Of a stretch of DNA of 9,565 nt, positions 1 to 6,482 are shown one piece after another. Positions within the stretch are counted from its first letter, which is position 1. Every line of letters starts with the position of its first letter. The stretch spans positions 1-9,565 of the forward strand of contig DCAT01000134.1 of assembly GCA_002312935.1 (NCBI GenBank), read 5' to 3'. A program made the translations under genes and the position numbers. The DNA comes from Oceanospirillaceae bacterium UBA1126 (GTDB lineage Bacteria > Pseudomonadota > Gammaproteobacteria > Pseudomonadales > Balneatricaceae). The notes beneath the pieces are model-generated. The model was not told the DNA's origin. It searched no databases and saw only the letters and a program-made list of their open reading frames with translations.

Positions 1-3
1 AAT

Positions 4-30
4 GGCCCGGAAACATTGTGTCCCCGGGCC
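4..30 (-). terminator. GC-rich hairpin downstream of the initiator tRNA
   Basis: A 7-bp perfect GC stem (24-30 with 4-10) encloses a 13-nt loop that can form a further 3-bp ACA/TGT helix. It begins 7 nt after the encoded CCA of the initiator tRNA. Only three bases (ATT on the minus strand) are visible beyond the stem, so the U-tract needed for a confident intrinsic terminator cannot be checked. It is either the tRNA's terminator or a processing hairpin in a transcript running on to the next gene (rimP would be expected to the left). Confidence 0.55.
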
Positions 31-37
31 TTTCGCT

Positions 38-114
<77 letters not shown>

Positions 115-127
115 TCAAAGAGCGCAC

Positions 128-156
128 ATAATATCGATTTATTCCTTACACGTCAA
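128..156 (-). promoter_or_regulatory. Sigma70 promoter of the initiator tRNA
   Basis: The -35 box TTGACG (156-151) and the -10 box TATTAT (133-128) each match the consensus at five of six positions and are separated by exactly 17 bp. The bases after the -10 are GC-rich (GTGCGCTC), as in stable-RNA promoters under stringent control. Transcription would start near 121, leaving a leader of about 7 nt before the mature tRNA 5' end. The promoter lies wholly in the spacer after the GloA-like gene, so the tRNA can be transcribed independently. Confidence 0.82.
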
Positions 157-180
157 ACACTTATTACAACTAATTACTAA

Positions 181-198
181 AAGATTGCACTTAATCTT
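181..198 (-). terminator. Weak hairpin after the GloA-like gene
   Basis: A 6-bp AT-rich stem (AAGATT/AATCTT) with a 6-nt loop lies 5 nt beyond the TGA stop of the GloA-like gene and is followed by TTTAG on the minus strand. The stem is too weak and the T-run too short for a convincing intrinsic terminator. Its position between that gene and the tRNA promoter makes it the only candidate there. Confidence 0.3.
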
Positions 199-203
199 CA
201 GAC

Positions 204-647
204 TCACCAACTTCCAGTGTTACGCATTGAAATCCACGGCTCTGAGGGTGGCAAAGCACTCCCTACTTGTAACAATTCAACAGACACATTATCTGGCGAC
301 TTTATAAACGCCATATGCCCATCTCGGGGGGGTCTGTTGATCACGACGCCCGCATCCATCAATGTTTTGCAAACCTGGTACAGGTCATCAACTTGGTAAG
401 CCAAGTGCCCCCAACTGCGCCCCGTGGTCAATTCTTCATCAGCATCCCAATTGTAAGTGAGCTCTAACAGCGGTGCCTGAGTACTTTGAGCATGCGCTTC
501 ATCTCGAGCAGCTGCCAGAAACACCAAGGTAAATCGCCCTGATTCATGGTCTGTTCGTTTGACTTCAACCATCCCTAACTGAGCGCACCAAAACTCTAAA
601 GAAGCCTTTAAATCCTTTACTCTGATCATGGTATGAAGATAACGCAT
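204..647 (-). CDS. GloA-like VOC-family protein, probable lactoylglutathione lyase (glyoxalase I)
   Basis: This 147-residue protein resembles E. coli GloA from its first residues (MRYLHTMIRVKDL against MRLLHTMLRVGDL). The four metal ligands of glyoxalase I are in place: His5, Glu62 (in LELTYNW), His81 (in WGHLAYQV) and Glu124 (in SVELLQ). The family isomerises the hemithioacetal of methylglyoxal and glutathione to S-lactoylglutathione in the cytosol. It is longer than E. coli GloA because of a small insert around residues 49-58 and a C-terminal tail ending PWISMRNTGSW. That tail recalls a GloA-like subgroup I know from other proteobacteria, so the substrate is less certain than the fold. An AGGG ribosome binding site (657-654) lies 6 nt before the ATG. 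The gene sits alone between two tRNA genes, with terminators or hairpins on both sides, and has no clear sigma70 promoter of its own. Confidence 0.88.
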   Translation of the reverse strand: MRYLHTMIRVKDLKASLEFWCAQLGMVEVKRTDHESGRFTLVFLAAARDEAHAQSTQAPLLELTYNWDADEELTTGRSWGHLAYQVDDLYQVCKTLMDAGVVINRPPRDGHMAFIKSPDNVSVELLQVGSALPPSEPWISMRNTGSW

Positions 648-655
648 GTTGAACC

Positions 656-721
656 CTATAATGGTAGACCGGCTTGCAAGTAAAGCATACCAGCAAAAAA
701 AAGCAATCGACTGAACCTCCT
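656..721 (-). other. Possible leader ORF of 16 codons with a strong ribosome binding site
   Basis: A perfect AGGAGG (721-716) is followed after 9 nt by a TTG codon (706-704). This opens a 16-codon frame, MLFFAGMLYLQAGLPL, ending in TAG at 658-656. The peptide would be strongly hydrophobic. The stop codon overlaps the AGGG of the GloA-like gene, whose ATG is 8 nt further on, so translation of the two could be coupled. The frame also contains a run of eight T's (702-695). The non-ATG start and tiny size mean this may be chance; the optimally placed AGGAGG is the main argument for it. Confidence 0.25.
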
Positions 722-806
722 AACCATGCAATACCCACCCAACCTTGGCAAATGATTTCAACGTTGGCGAGGATATTTACAGGGTCAATCAGCTCAAAAA
801 AAGAGT

Positions 807-831
807 AAAAAAAAGCCCCATGGTTAGGGGC
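807..831 (-). terminator. Intrinsic terminator of the secG–tRNA-Leu transcript
   Basis: On the minus strand the stem GCCCC (831-827 side GCCCC, 819-815 side GGGGC) with a 7-nt loop is followed immediately by eight T's (814-807). Upstream AAA can pair with the first T's past a single bulged C, lengthening the stem. This is a textbook Rho-independent terminator, about 36 nt after the tRNA 3' end. It closes the tpiA–secG–tRNA-Leu unit. Confidence 0.9.
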
Positions 832-837
832 CTTTAG

Positions 838-863
838 GACATCTATGATTGGTCATAGATGTC
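838..863 (-). repeat. 11-bp perfect hairpin between tRNA-Leu and its terminator
   Basis: The arms GACATCTATGA and TCATAGATGTC pair without a mismatch around a 4-nt loop (CCAA on the minus strand). It starts 4 nt after the tRNA CCA and has no T-run of its own, so it is not a second terminator. It may shield or guide 3' processing of the tRNA, act as an RNase III substrate, or form the body of a stable trailer RNA. Confidence 0.75.
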
Positions 864-867
864 AATT

Positions 868-953
868 TGGTACCGGCGGCCGGAGTTGAACCGGCACGAG
901 CAAAGCTCACCACCCCCTCAAGGTGGCGTGTCTACCAATTCCACCACGTCGGC
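868..953 (-). tRNA. tRNA-Leu (GAG)
   Basis: This 86-nt class II tRNA reads CUC and CUU codons. The anticodon GAG is at 919-917 in the loop TTGAGGG. The long variable arm has the stem GAGC/GCTC, the T arm GCCGG/CCGGC is fully paired around TTCAACT, and CCA is encoded (870-868). Overall it matches E. coli leuU. The acceptor stem has one A·C mismatch at positions 5 and 68 (window 949 and 876), where E. coli has an A-U pair. The tRNA begins only 8 nt after the secG stop codon and no promoter fits between, so it is probably cut out of the secG mRNA by RNase P. The same secG–tRNA-Leu coupling exists in E. coli. Confidence 0.97.
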
Positions 954-961
954 ATTACTTA

Positions 962-1312
962 CTACTCTGTTGCAGGAACGTCGCTGTCTGTAGGCAACAA
1001 CACTTCTTCAAACTGAGGAAGCGTTTGTTGTTCTACTTGCTCAACGACAGGGATACCCACATCAGAAACACTGCTAGCTTGCTGCTTGGCATACACAGCC
1101 AATGCAAAACTGGTAACAAATAAACCAGCTGCTAAAATAGCGGTCGTACGGCTCAGGAAGTTACCTGAACCACTACTACCAAATACAGTTTGGGAAGCAC
1201 CACCGCCACCAAAAGAGGCGCCGGCATCGGCACCTTTACCTTGCTGAATCATGATAAAGCCTATTAAGGCTATGGCTAACAATACATGTACAATTAAGAT
1301 TGCAACTTCCAT
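962..1312 (-). CDS. secG: Protein-export membrane subunit SecG
   Basis: SecG is the small subunit of the SecYEG translocon in the inner membrane and assists SecA-driven protein export. The 116-residue product (E. coli: 110) has the expected plan. A first membrane helix spans about residues 3-23. A glycine-rich cytosolic loop follows, with GKGADAGASFGGG (26-38) and QTVFGSSGSGNFLSR (41-55). The second helix is at about 56-76, and a polar, acidic tail of about 40 residues ends the protein. The ribosome binding site is weak (GAGA about 8 nt before the ATG). It starts 44 nt after the tpiA stop, and tRNA-Leu follows 8 nt after its own stop. No separate promoter is evident, so it is most likely transcribed with tpiA. 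Confidence 0.97.
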   Translation of the reverse strand: MEVAILIVHVLLAIALIGFIMIQQGKGADAGASFGGGGASQTVFGSSGSGNFLSRTTAILAAGLFVTSFALAVYAKQQASSVSDVGIPVVEQVEQQTLPQFEEVLLPTDSDVPATE

Positions 1313-1338
1313 TAAATTTCTCGCTTTACACTTATTGC

Positions 1339-1350
1339 GCTTATATAAGC
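1339..1350. repeat. 12-bp palindrome in the tpiA–secG spacer
   Basis: GCTTATATAAGC is a perfect 12-bp palindrome in the 44-bp spacer between tpiA and secG. It could be an operator-like site or form a small RNA hairpin between the two coding regions. No known binding motif is recognised. Confidence 0.35.
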
Positions 1351-1356
1351 ACTAAT

Positions 1357-2109
1357 CTATTTCGCCGCTTGGCCAATGGCCAAGAATGAATCCGCTTGTA
1401 AGGATGCACCGCCTACTAAGCCGCCATCAATGTCTGCTTGAGCAAATAACTCTTCAGCACTAGCTGCAGTGACACTGCCGCCATATAAAATCTTCAATCC
1501 ACGTGCCTGTTCTGGGGCTATACTTGCTACGTGAGCACGGATAGCTTTGTGCACTTGCTGGGCTTGCGCCGGGCTTGCGGTTAAGCCAGTACCTATGGCC
1601 CAAACTGGCTCATAAGCTACGACTGCATTGGCAAAGCTGGCACCACCGGCAGCGTCAATAACTGCCTGAATTTGGCTAGTAACCACGCTTAGGGTGAGGC
1701 CTTTCTCACGTTGCTCTAATGTTTCACCAACACACAAAATAGGTGTGAGTTGCATGGCTTGGGTGGCAACATACTTAGCGGCCACTTGTGCATCATCTTC
1801 TGCAAATAGGGCACGTCGCTCTGAATGACCCACTAGCACATAGCTAACACCAAATTCTTTAGCCATGGCTAAAGACACTTCACCAGTATAGGCCCCCTTA
1901 GCTGATGCACAAATATTTTGTACACCTATAGCAATGCTTGTGCCCATCAATTCTGCCTGGGCTTGAGCTAAGTATGGAAACGGTGGAAACACCACCAGCT
2001 CGGCATTATTAACTGCTACCACACCCAGTTTCAGTTCACTTAACAGCTTCGTTACAGCATTTTTGCTGGCGTTCATTTTCCAGTTGCCCGCAACTATCGT
2101 GTGTGCCAT
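1357..2109 (-). CDS. tpiA: Triosephosphate isomerase
   Basis: This cytosolic glycolytic enzyme interconverts dihydroxyacetone phosphate and glyceraldehyde 3-phosphate. The 250-residue TIM barrel is full length. The active-site residues are visible: Asn9 and Lys11 in GNWKMN, the electrophile His95 in VGHSERR, and the catalytic base Glu167 in AYEPVWAIGTG. The flexible phosphate-gripping loop 6 follows Glu167, and the phosphate-binding YGGSV (209-213) and GLVGGASL (230-237) are present. An AAGG ribosome binding site lies about 8 nt before the ATG. In E. coli tpiA is elsewhere on the chromosome. Its place here between glmM and secG follows the Pseudomonas order. A 132-nt spacer with a promoter candidate separates it from glmM, so it need not depend on the upstream operon. 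Confidence 0.98.
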   Translation of the reverse strand: MAHTIVAGNWKMNASKNAVTKLLSELKLGVVAVNNAELVVFPPFPYLAQAQAELMGTSIAIGVQNICASAKGAYTGEVSLAMAKEFGVSYVLVGHSERRALFAEDDAQVAAKYVATQAMQLTPILCVGETLEQREKGLTLSVVTSQIQAVIDAAGGASFANAVVAYEPVWAIGTGLTASPAQAQQVHKAIRAHVASIAPEQARGLKILYGGSVTAASAEELFAQADIDGGLVGGASLQADSFLAIGQAAK

Positions 2110-2160
2110 TACCGTAACCTTTTGTTAAAACAAACCAAGGGTAATCAATTTAAGCGCGCA

Positions 2161-2189
2161 ATAATACTCAAGTTAGGGCGCCTAAACAA
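2161..2189 (-). promoter_or_regulatory. Sigma70 promoter candidate for tpiA–secG–tRNA-Leu
   Basis: A -10 box TATTAT (2166-2161) lies 17 bp after TTGTTT (2189-2184), which keeps only the TTG of the -35 consensus. The bases downstream are GC-rich (TGCGCGC), as at the initiator tRNA promoter. Transcription would start near 2153, giving a leader of about 43 nt that contains a TTTGTT/AACAAA dyad (2134-2121) just before the ribosome binding site. Confidence 0.5.
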
Positions 2190-2241
2190 GGGATTTTCCG
2201 GTAATACCCTTTAATTAGGCCACAATTAAATACTATTTAGA

Positions 2242-3573
2242 CTAAGAGATAACCTGATTTACATCATGAGCTAACTCTTTAGCGTATTGACTCACAAGGT
2301 CAGCATCTTCACCTTCTACCATCACTCTTACCACAGGCTCAGTGCCTGAGGGCCGAAGTAACACTCGTCCACGATCACCCATTCGCTTTTCAAGCGCATT
2401 AACTACTTCATCTATGGCTGGATATTCTGACAAATTTACCCGATGAGTAAAGCGCAGGTTAATCAGCTTTTGGGGCATTTTTTTCATTTGGCTTTTAAGC
2501 TCATGCAAAGACTTTCGGCTAGATTTCATCGCTTGAAGCACTTGCAGAGCAGCAACTATGCCATCTCCTGTGGTAGTTAGGTTTCGACAGATCAAATGGC
2601 CAGAGGATTCACCACCTAGCAGCCAACCTTTTTCTTTTAGCTGCTCCATGACATAACGATCCCCCACTTTGGCGCGGACAAAATCTATACCAAGATCTTT
2701 TAAACCCAACTCCATACCCAGGTTACTCATCTGGGTACCTACAACCCCACCCTCTAGCTGACTATTGCGCTTTAAGTGAGCAGCAATGATGAACATTAAT
2801 TGGTCACCATCAACTTCGTCACCAGTGTGATCAACCATAATGACGCGGTCACCGTCGCCGTCTAGGGCAATGCCTAAGTCTGCTTGCTGAAGCCGAACTA
2901 CTTTTCGCAACATGGCAACGGACGTAGAACCACATTCCTGATTAATGTTTAGTCCATCTGGATCAACACCGATACTAGTGACATCTGCACCTAGCTCATG
3001 CAACACCTTAGGTGCAATATGGTAAGTGGCTCCGTGGGCGCAATCTAGTACAATTTTAATGCCCTTCAAGTTGGTATGAGGGCCAACCGTACCTTTACAG
3101 AATTCGATATACCGGCCGGCAGCATCTTCTATACGCTTAGCTCGACCAAGTTCTTCTGGAGCAACACACTCCATAACCTCTTGTAACTTATCTTCAATTG
3201 CTGCTTCCACTGAGCCTGACAGTTTAGTGCCCTGAGCGGAAAAAAACTTTATGCCGTTGTCTTTGTAGCCATTATGGGAAGCACTGATTACGATGCCAGC
3301 TTCAGCATGAAAGGTACGGGTTAAATAGGCAACAGCTGGAGTAGGCATAGGGCCTAACAAACGCACATCAACACCTGCTGCAGACAACCCTGCTTGCAGC
3401 GCAGATTCAAACATATAGCCAGAAATACGGGTGTCTTTACCAATTAAAATCTTGCTACGCCCGTGCTCCGAAAATACTTTGCCCACCGCCCAACCTAATT
3501 TGAGCATAAAGTCTGGGGTTATTGGGTACTCACCACAACAGCCACGAATTCCGTCTGTTCCAAAATACTTCAT
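2242..3573 (-). CDS. glmM: Phosphoglucosamine mutase
   Basis: GlmM converts glucosamine 6-phosphate to glucosamine 1-phosphate, the step before UDP-GlcNAc for peptidoglycan and lipopolysaccharide. The 443 residues cover all four domains of the alpha-D-phosphohexomutase fold. The phosphoserine site is ISASHNG with catalytic Ser99 (Ser102 in E. coli). The metal loop DGDGDR supplies Asp238, Asp240 and Asp242. The sugar-binding loop is GGESSGH (320-326), and the phosphate-binding loop is RPSGTEP (407-413). A good AAAGGA ribosome binding site lies 6 nt before the ATG. It starts 36 nt after the folP stop, as in the conserved ftsH–folP–glmM operon. No strong terminator follows, so some read-through into tpiA is likely. 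Confidence 0.98.
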   Translation of the reverse strand: MKYFGTDGIRGCCGEYPITPDFMLKLGWAVGKVFSEHGRSKILIGKDTRISGYMFESALQAGLSAAGVDVRLLGPMPTPAVAYLTRTFHAEAGIVISASHNGYKDNGIKFFSAQGTKLSGSVEAAIEDKLQEVMECVAPEELGRAKRIEDAAGRYIEFCKGTVGPHTNLKGIKIVLDCAHGATYHIAPKVLHELGADVTSIGVDPDGLNINQECGSTSVAMLRKVVRLQQADLGIALDGDGDRVIMVDHTGDEVDGDQLMFIIAAHLKRNSQLEGGVVGTQMSNLGMELGLKDLGIDFVRAKVGDRYVMEQLKEKGWLLGGESSGHLICRNLTTTGDGIVAALQVLQAMKSSRKSLHELKSQMKKMPQKLINLRFTHRVNLSEYPAIDEVVNALEKRMGDRGRVLLRPSGTEPVVRVMVEGEDADLVSQYAKELAHDVNQVIS

Positions 3574-3609
3574 ACCAATTCCTTTTATATAACCTTCCTT
3601 GGTTTAGCT

Positions 3610-4449
3610 TCAATCACTCATCATAACAGCATGAGCCATCCTTAGGGCATCTACAGTAGGGGCCACATCATGTGCCCGCACAATACGGGCACCACGCTCA
3701 TAGGCCATCACAGAAACTGCTAACCCCCCATGCAATCTTTCATCTACAGGCTTATTTAAAACATAGCCAATCATACTTTTACGAGACATACCCACTAGAA
3801 CAGGCAAACCCTTGTTAATTAATAGATCAAGGTGCTTTAGTAACTGCAGATTATGACCCAAGGTTTTGCCAAAGCCAAATCCAGGGTCTATCAGTATACG
3901 CTCTGTAGGGATTCCCACATGATTACACTGCTTAATGCGCTCATCAAAATAAAGGCTAACATCCTCGACCACAGAATCATATACGGGGTTATCTTGCATG
4001 GTTTTAGGGTCACCCTGCATATGCATAAGACATACAGGTAGTTGGGTATCAGCGGCAGCCTGCAGAGCCCCCTCACGGCCCAACGCTCTCACGTCATTGA
4101 TCAGCCCGGCTCCTGCTTTGGCAGCAGCAATCATCACTGCTGGGGTGCTGGTATCAACAGACACAACAACATTTAATGATGCACGTATTGCCTCAATAAC
4201 CGGAATAACACGATCTAGCTCCTGCTGAACCGAAACCGAGTCAGCGCCTGGGCGAGTGGACTCACCACCTATATCGAGAAAACTTGCCCCTTCTGCCACC
4301 ATCGCACGCGCGCGCACCATGGCTGCATCTAGGCACAGAGACTGGCTGGCAAACAAATCGCCACCATCAGAAAAGGAATCGGGAGTGACATTAATCACTC
4401 CCATAACATGTGGCTGTGTTAAATTGAGCCGCTGATCACCAAATAGCAT
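3610..4449 (-). CDS. folP: Dihydropteroate synthase
   Basis: FolP joins 6-hydroxymethyl-dihydropterin diphosphate with p-aminobenzoate to make dihydropteroate; it is the sulfonamide target. With the ATG at 4449 the protein has 279 residues (E. coli 282), starting MLFGDQRLNL in line with E. coli MKLFAQGTSL. Visible motifs are NVTPDSFSDGG (20-30), GGESTRPG (61-68), SVDTS with Asp99, Asn118-Asp119, LMHMQGDPKTMQ, DPGFGFGK from Asp188, SRKS with Lys224 and RAHD with Arg258 and His260. These are the known pterin and sulfonamide-site residues, shifted by three from E. coli. An upstream in-frame ATG at 4485 lies inside ftsH, has no ribosome binding site and adds 12 residues unlike the family. The chosen ATG begins one base after the ftsH stop (TAAGATG) and also lacks a clear ribosome binding site, so translation is probably coupled to ftsH. 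Confidence 0.96.
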   Translation of the reverse strand: MLFGDQRLNLTQPHVMGVINVTPDSFSDGGDLFASQSLCLDAAMVRARAMVAEGASFLDIGGESTRPGADSVSVQQELDRVIPVIEAIRASLNVVVSVDTSTPAVMIAAAKAGAGLINDVRALGREGALQAAADTQLPVCLMHMQGDPKTMQDNPVYDSVVEDVSLYFDERIKQCNHVGIPTERILIDPGFGFGKTLGHNLQLLKHLDLLINKGLPVLVGMSRKSMIGYVLNKPVDERLHGGLAVSVMAYERGARIVRAHDVAPTVDALRMAHAVMMSD

Positions 4450-4450
4450 C

Positions 4451-6421
4451 TTAGCTTGGCGCTTCGTCAGCACCCGGCACATCACTATTGTCGGCGTCTA
4501 GGTCTGCCTCAGAGACAGTGGCGTTATCTTCAGGTGCAGAGGCACTGGCACCCCCACCCGTATTGGAACCATTACCATTGCGCTCGCGGTCAGCCCAACC
4601 TTCTGGTGCTGAAACCTCTTGGCGAGCTAGCAACTGATCTAGCTGACTGGAGTCTATGGTTTCGTACTTCATTAGTGCGTTAGCCATGGCATCAAGAATA
4701 TCTCGATTATCATGTAAAATCGTGCTGGCACGGCCATAACAGCTTTCAATAATATCTTTTATTTCGCTATCAATGATCGCTGTAGTTTCATCAGAAAAAC
4801 CTTTAGCTCCCTGGCCTTGAGCACCACTAAACGGATCAGCATCTTCAGATTCATATAGCAATGGCCCTAACTTTTCAGATAAACCCCATTTAGTCACCAT
4901 GTTTCGTGCTAATTGCGTGGCGCGCTGTATGTCATTAGATGCTCCCGTAGTCACACCATCTTTGCCTAAGGTTATTTCTTCAGCAATACGGCCACCGTAC
5001 AGGCTACAAATTTGGCTCAAGATACCTTGGCGAGACAAACTATACCGATCTTCTTCAGGTAAGAACATAGTAACACCCAAAGCGCGACCGCGCGGAATGA
5101 TGGTCACCTTATAGACTGGGTCGTGATCTGGCACTAGGCGCCCAACGATAGCGTGGCCTGCCTCATGATAGGCTGTATTGAGCTTTTCTTTAGGCTGCAT
5201 CACCATAGATTTACGCTCAGCACCCATCATGATTTTGTCTTTGGCTTTCTCTAGCTCGTCCATTCCTACGGTGCGCTTATTAAGCCGCGCAGTAAACAAA
5301 GCGGCTTCGTTCACTAGGTTAGCTAAGTCTGCGCCAGAGAACCCTGGGGTACCACGCGCAATAAGCTTTGACTTTACATCATCACCTAAAGGCACTTTTT
5401 TGAGGTGCACATTAAGAATTTGTTCGCGCCCGAGAATATCAGGTAAGGATACGTGAACCTGGCGGTCAAAACGGCCAGGGCGCAACAATGCTTTGTCTAG
5501 CACATCTGGGCGGTTAGTGGCTGCAATAACAATGATGCCTTCATTACCTTCAAAACCATCCATCTCAACCAACAACTGGTTTAGAGTTTGTTCGCGTTCG
5601 TCATTGCCACCGCCCATTCCAGCACCACGGTGACGGCCTACCGCATCAATTTCGTCGATGAATATAATACATGGGGCTTGTTTTTTGGCTTGCTCGAACA
5701 TGTCGCGCACACGAGACGCACCCACACCTACAAACATCTCTACAAAGTCGGACCCTGAAATACTAAAGAAAGGCACCTTAGCTTCGCCAGCAATGGCCTT
5801 AGCTAGCAATGTTTTACCGGTACCTGGGGCACCAGACATGAGAATGCCGCGCGGGATGTGTCCACCCAAACGTTGGAATTTTCCGGGGTCACGTAAAAAC
5901 TCCACCAATTCTTCTACATCTTCTTTGGCTTCTTCAACACCTGCAACATCTGCGAAGGTTGTTTTAATTTGGTCTTCACTCATTAACCGAGCTTTACTCT
6001 TACCGAAGGACATTGGGCCGCCCTTGCCACCAGCACCACCTTGCATTTGGCGCATGAAGAACATAAACACCACAATGATAATAAGAATAGGTGCACTAGC
6101 TACCAATAACTGTATCCAAATGCTTTGTTGCTCTGGCTGTTTGCCCACAATTTCAACTTGGTGAGTGAGCAAATCATCAACCAACTTAGGATCTGACAAT
6201 GCTGGTCGGACAACTTCAAAGCTAGTTCCATCACCAAATTTACCATTAATAATGATGCCATCAACTTCAACGTTTCTAACTTGATCGCGCTGCACTGCTT
6301 GCACAAATTCTGAATAGCTCACGCGGTTGGGAGCAGCTTCTTGGCTAAAATTATTAAACACCGTCAACAGCACTGCTGCGATGATGAGCCATAAAACCAA
6401 ATTCTTTGTCATGTTGTTCAA
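4451..6421 (-). CDS. ftsH: ATP-dependent zinc metalloprotease FtsH
   Basis: FtsH is the inner-membrane AAA+ protease that removes unneeded membrane and regulatory proteins, including LpxC and sigma32 in E. coli. The 656-residue product has membrane helices at about 7-25 and 104-123 around a periplasmic domain. The AAA module has Walker A GAPGTGKT (197-204), Walker B with Asp256-Glu257, pore Phe230 in MFVGVG and arginine fingers Arg314 and Arg317. The protease has HEAGH (419-423) with the third zinc ligand at Asp497. Walker A has Ala198 where E. coli has Pro, probably harmless. The last 50 or so residues are a low-complexity acidic tail. A TTG start at 6421 is preferred over the ATG at 6412. 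AGGAG (6434-6430) is 8 nt before the TTG but 17 nt before the ATG, and the resulting MNNMTKN matches the MNDMAKN start I recall for Pseudomonas FtsH. It lies 61 nt after rlmE. Confidence 0.98.
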   Translation of the reverse strand: MNNMTKNLVLWLIIAAVLLTVFNNFSQEAAPNRVSYSEFVQAVQRDQVRNVEVDGIIINGKFGDGTSFEVVRPALSDPKLVDDLLTHQVEIVGKQPEQQSIWIQLLVASAPILIIIVVFMFFMRQMQGGAGGKGGPMSFGKSKARLMSEDQIKTTFADVAGVEEAKEDVEELVEFLRDPGKFQRLGGHIPRGILMSGAPGTGKTLLAKAIAGEAKVPFFSISGSDFVEMFVGVGASRVRDMFEQAKKQAPCIIFIDEIDAVGRHRGAGMGGGNDEREQTLNQLLVEMDGFEGNEGIIVIAATNRPDVLDKALLRPGRFDRQVHVSLPDILGREQILNVHLKKVPLGDDVKSKLIARGTPGFSGADLANLVNEAALFTARLNKRTVGMDELEKAKDKIMMGAERKSMVMQPKEKLNTAYHEAGHAIVGRLVPDHDPVYKVTIIPRGRALGVTMFLPEEDRYSLSRQGILSQICSLYGGRIAEEITLGKDGVTTGASNDIQRATQLARNMVTKWGLSEKLGPLLYESEDADPFSGAQGQGAKGFSDETTAIIDSEIKDIIESCYGRASTILHDNRDILDAMANALMKYETIDSSQLDQLLARQEVSAPEGWADRERNGNGSNTGGGASASAPEDNATVSEADLDADNSDVPGADEAPS

Positions 6422-6429
6422 GTGCTAGA

Positions 6430-6434
6430 CTCCT
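6430..6434 (-). promoter_or_regulatory. Ribosome binding site that fixes the TTG start of ftsH
   Basis: AGGAG lies 8 nt upstream of TTG (6421-6419), an ideal spacing. The next in-frame ATG (6412-6410) would be 17 nt away, which is too far. The site therefore favours the TTG start and three extra N-terminal residues. Confidence 0.7.
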
Positions 6435-6482
6435 AATCCTCAGTACGAGGGCGGCTTGGGTAATGAGGACTATAAACTAGGT

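Larger units (their letters stand above)
664..867. other. Intergenic region between tRNA-Leu and the GloA-like gene
   Basis: The 220 nt between the tRNA-Leu 3' end (868) and the GloA-like start (647) hold, in minus-strand order, an 11-bp hairpin, an intrinsic terminator, a second run of seven T's (802-796) and then the possible leader ORF. From about 795 to 722 I see no gene. An isolated TTGACC (788-783) has no matching -10 at a suitable distance. An extended -10-like TGGTATGCT (691-683, minus strand) is the best, but weak, start signal for the GloA-like gene. Confidence 0.5.

Noticed and set aside
2188..2211. Possible terminator hairpin between glmM and tpiA (AAGGG/CCCTT)
   Set aside because: Only five pairs with a 14-nt loop and no T-run; it also overlaps the -35 of the tpiA promoter candidate.
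4450..4485. Upstream ATG start of folP overlapping ftsH
   Set aside because: No ribosome binding site precedes it, and the extra 12 residues have no counterpart in dihydropteroate synthases; the ATG at 4449 aligns with the E. coli start.
5658..6164. 168-codon plus-strand frame antisense to ftsH
   Set aside because: It lies wholly within strongly conserved ftsH and its translation looks like a mirror of constrained coding; no ribosome binding site or family match was seen.
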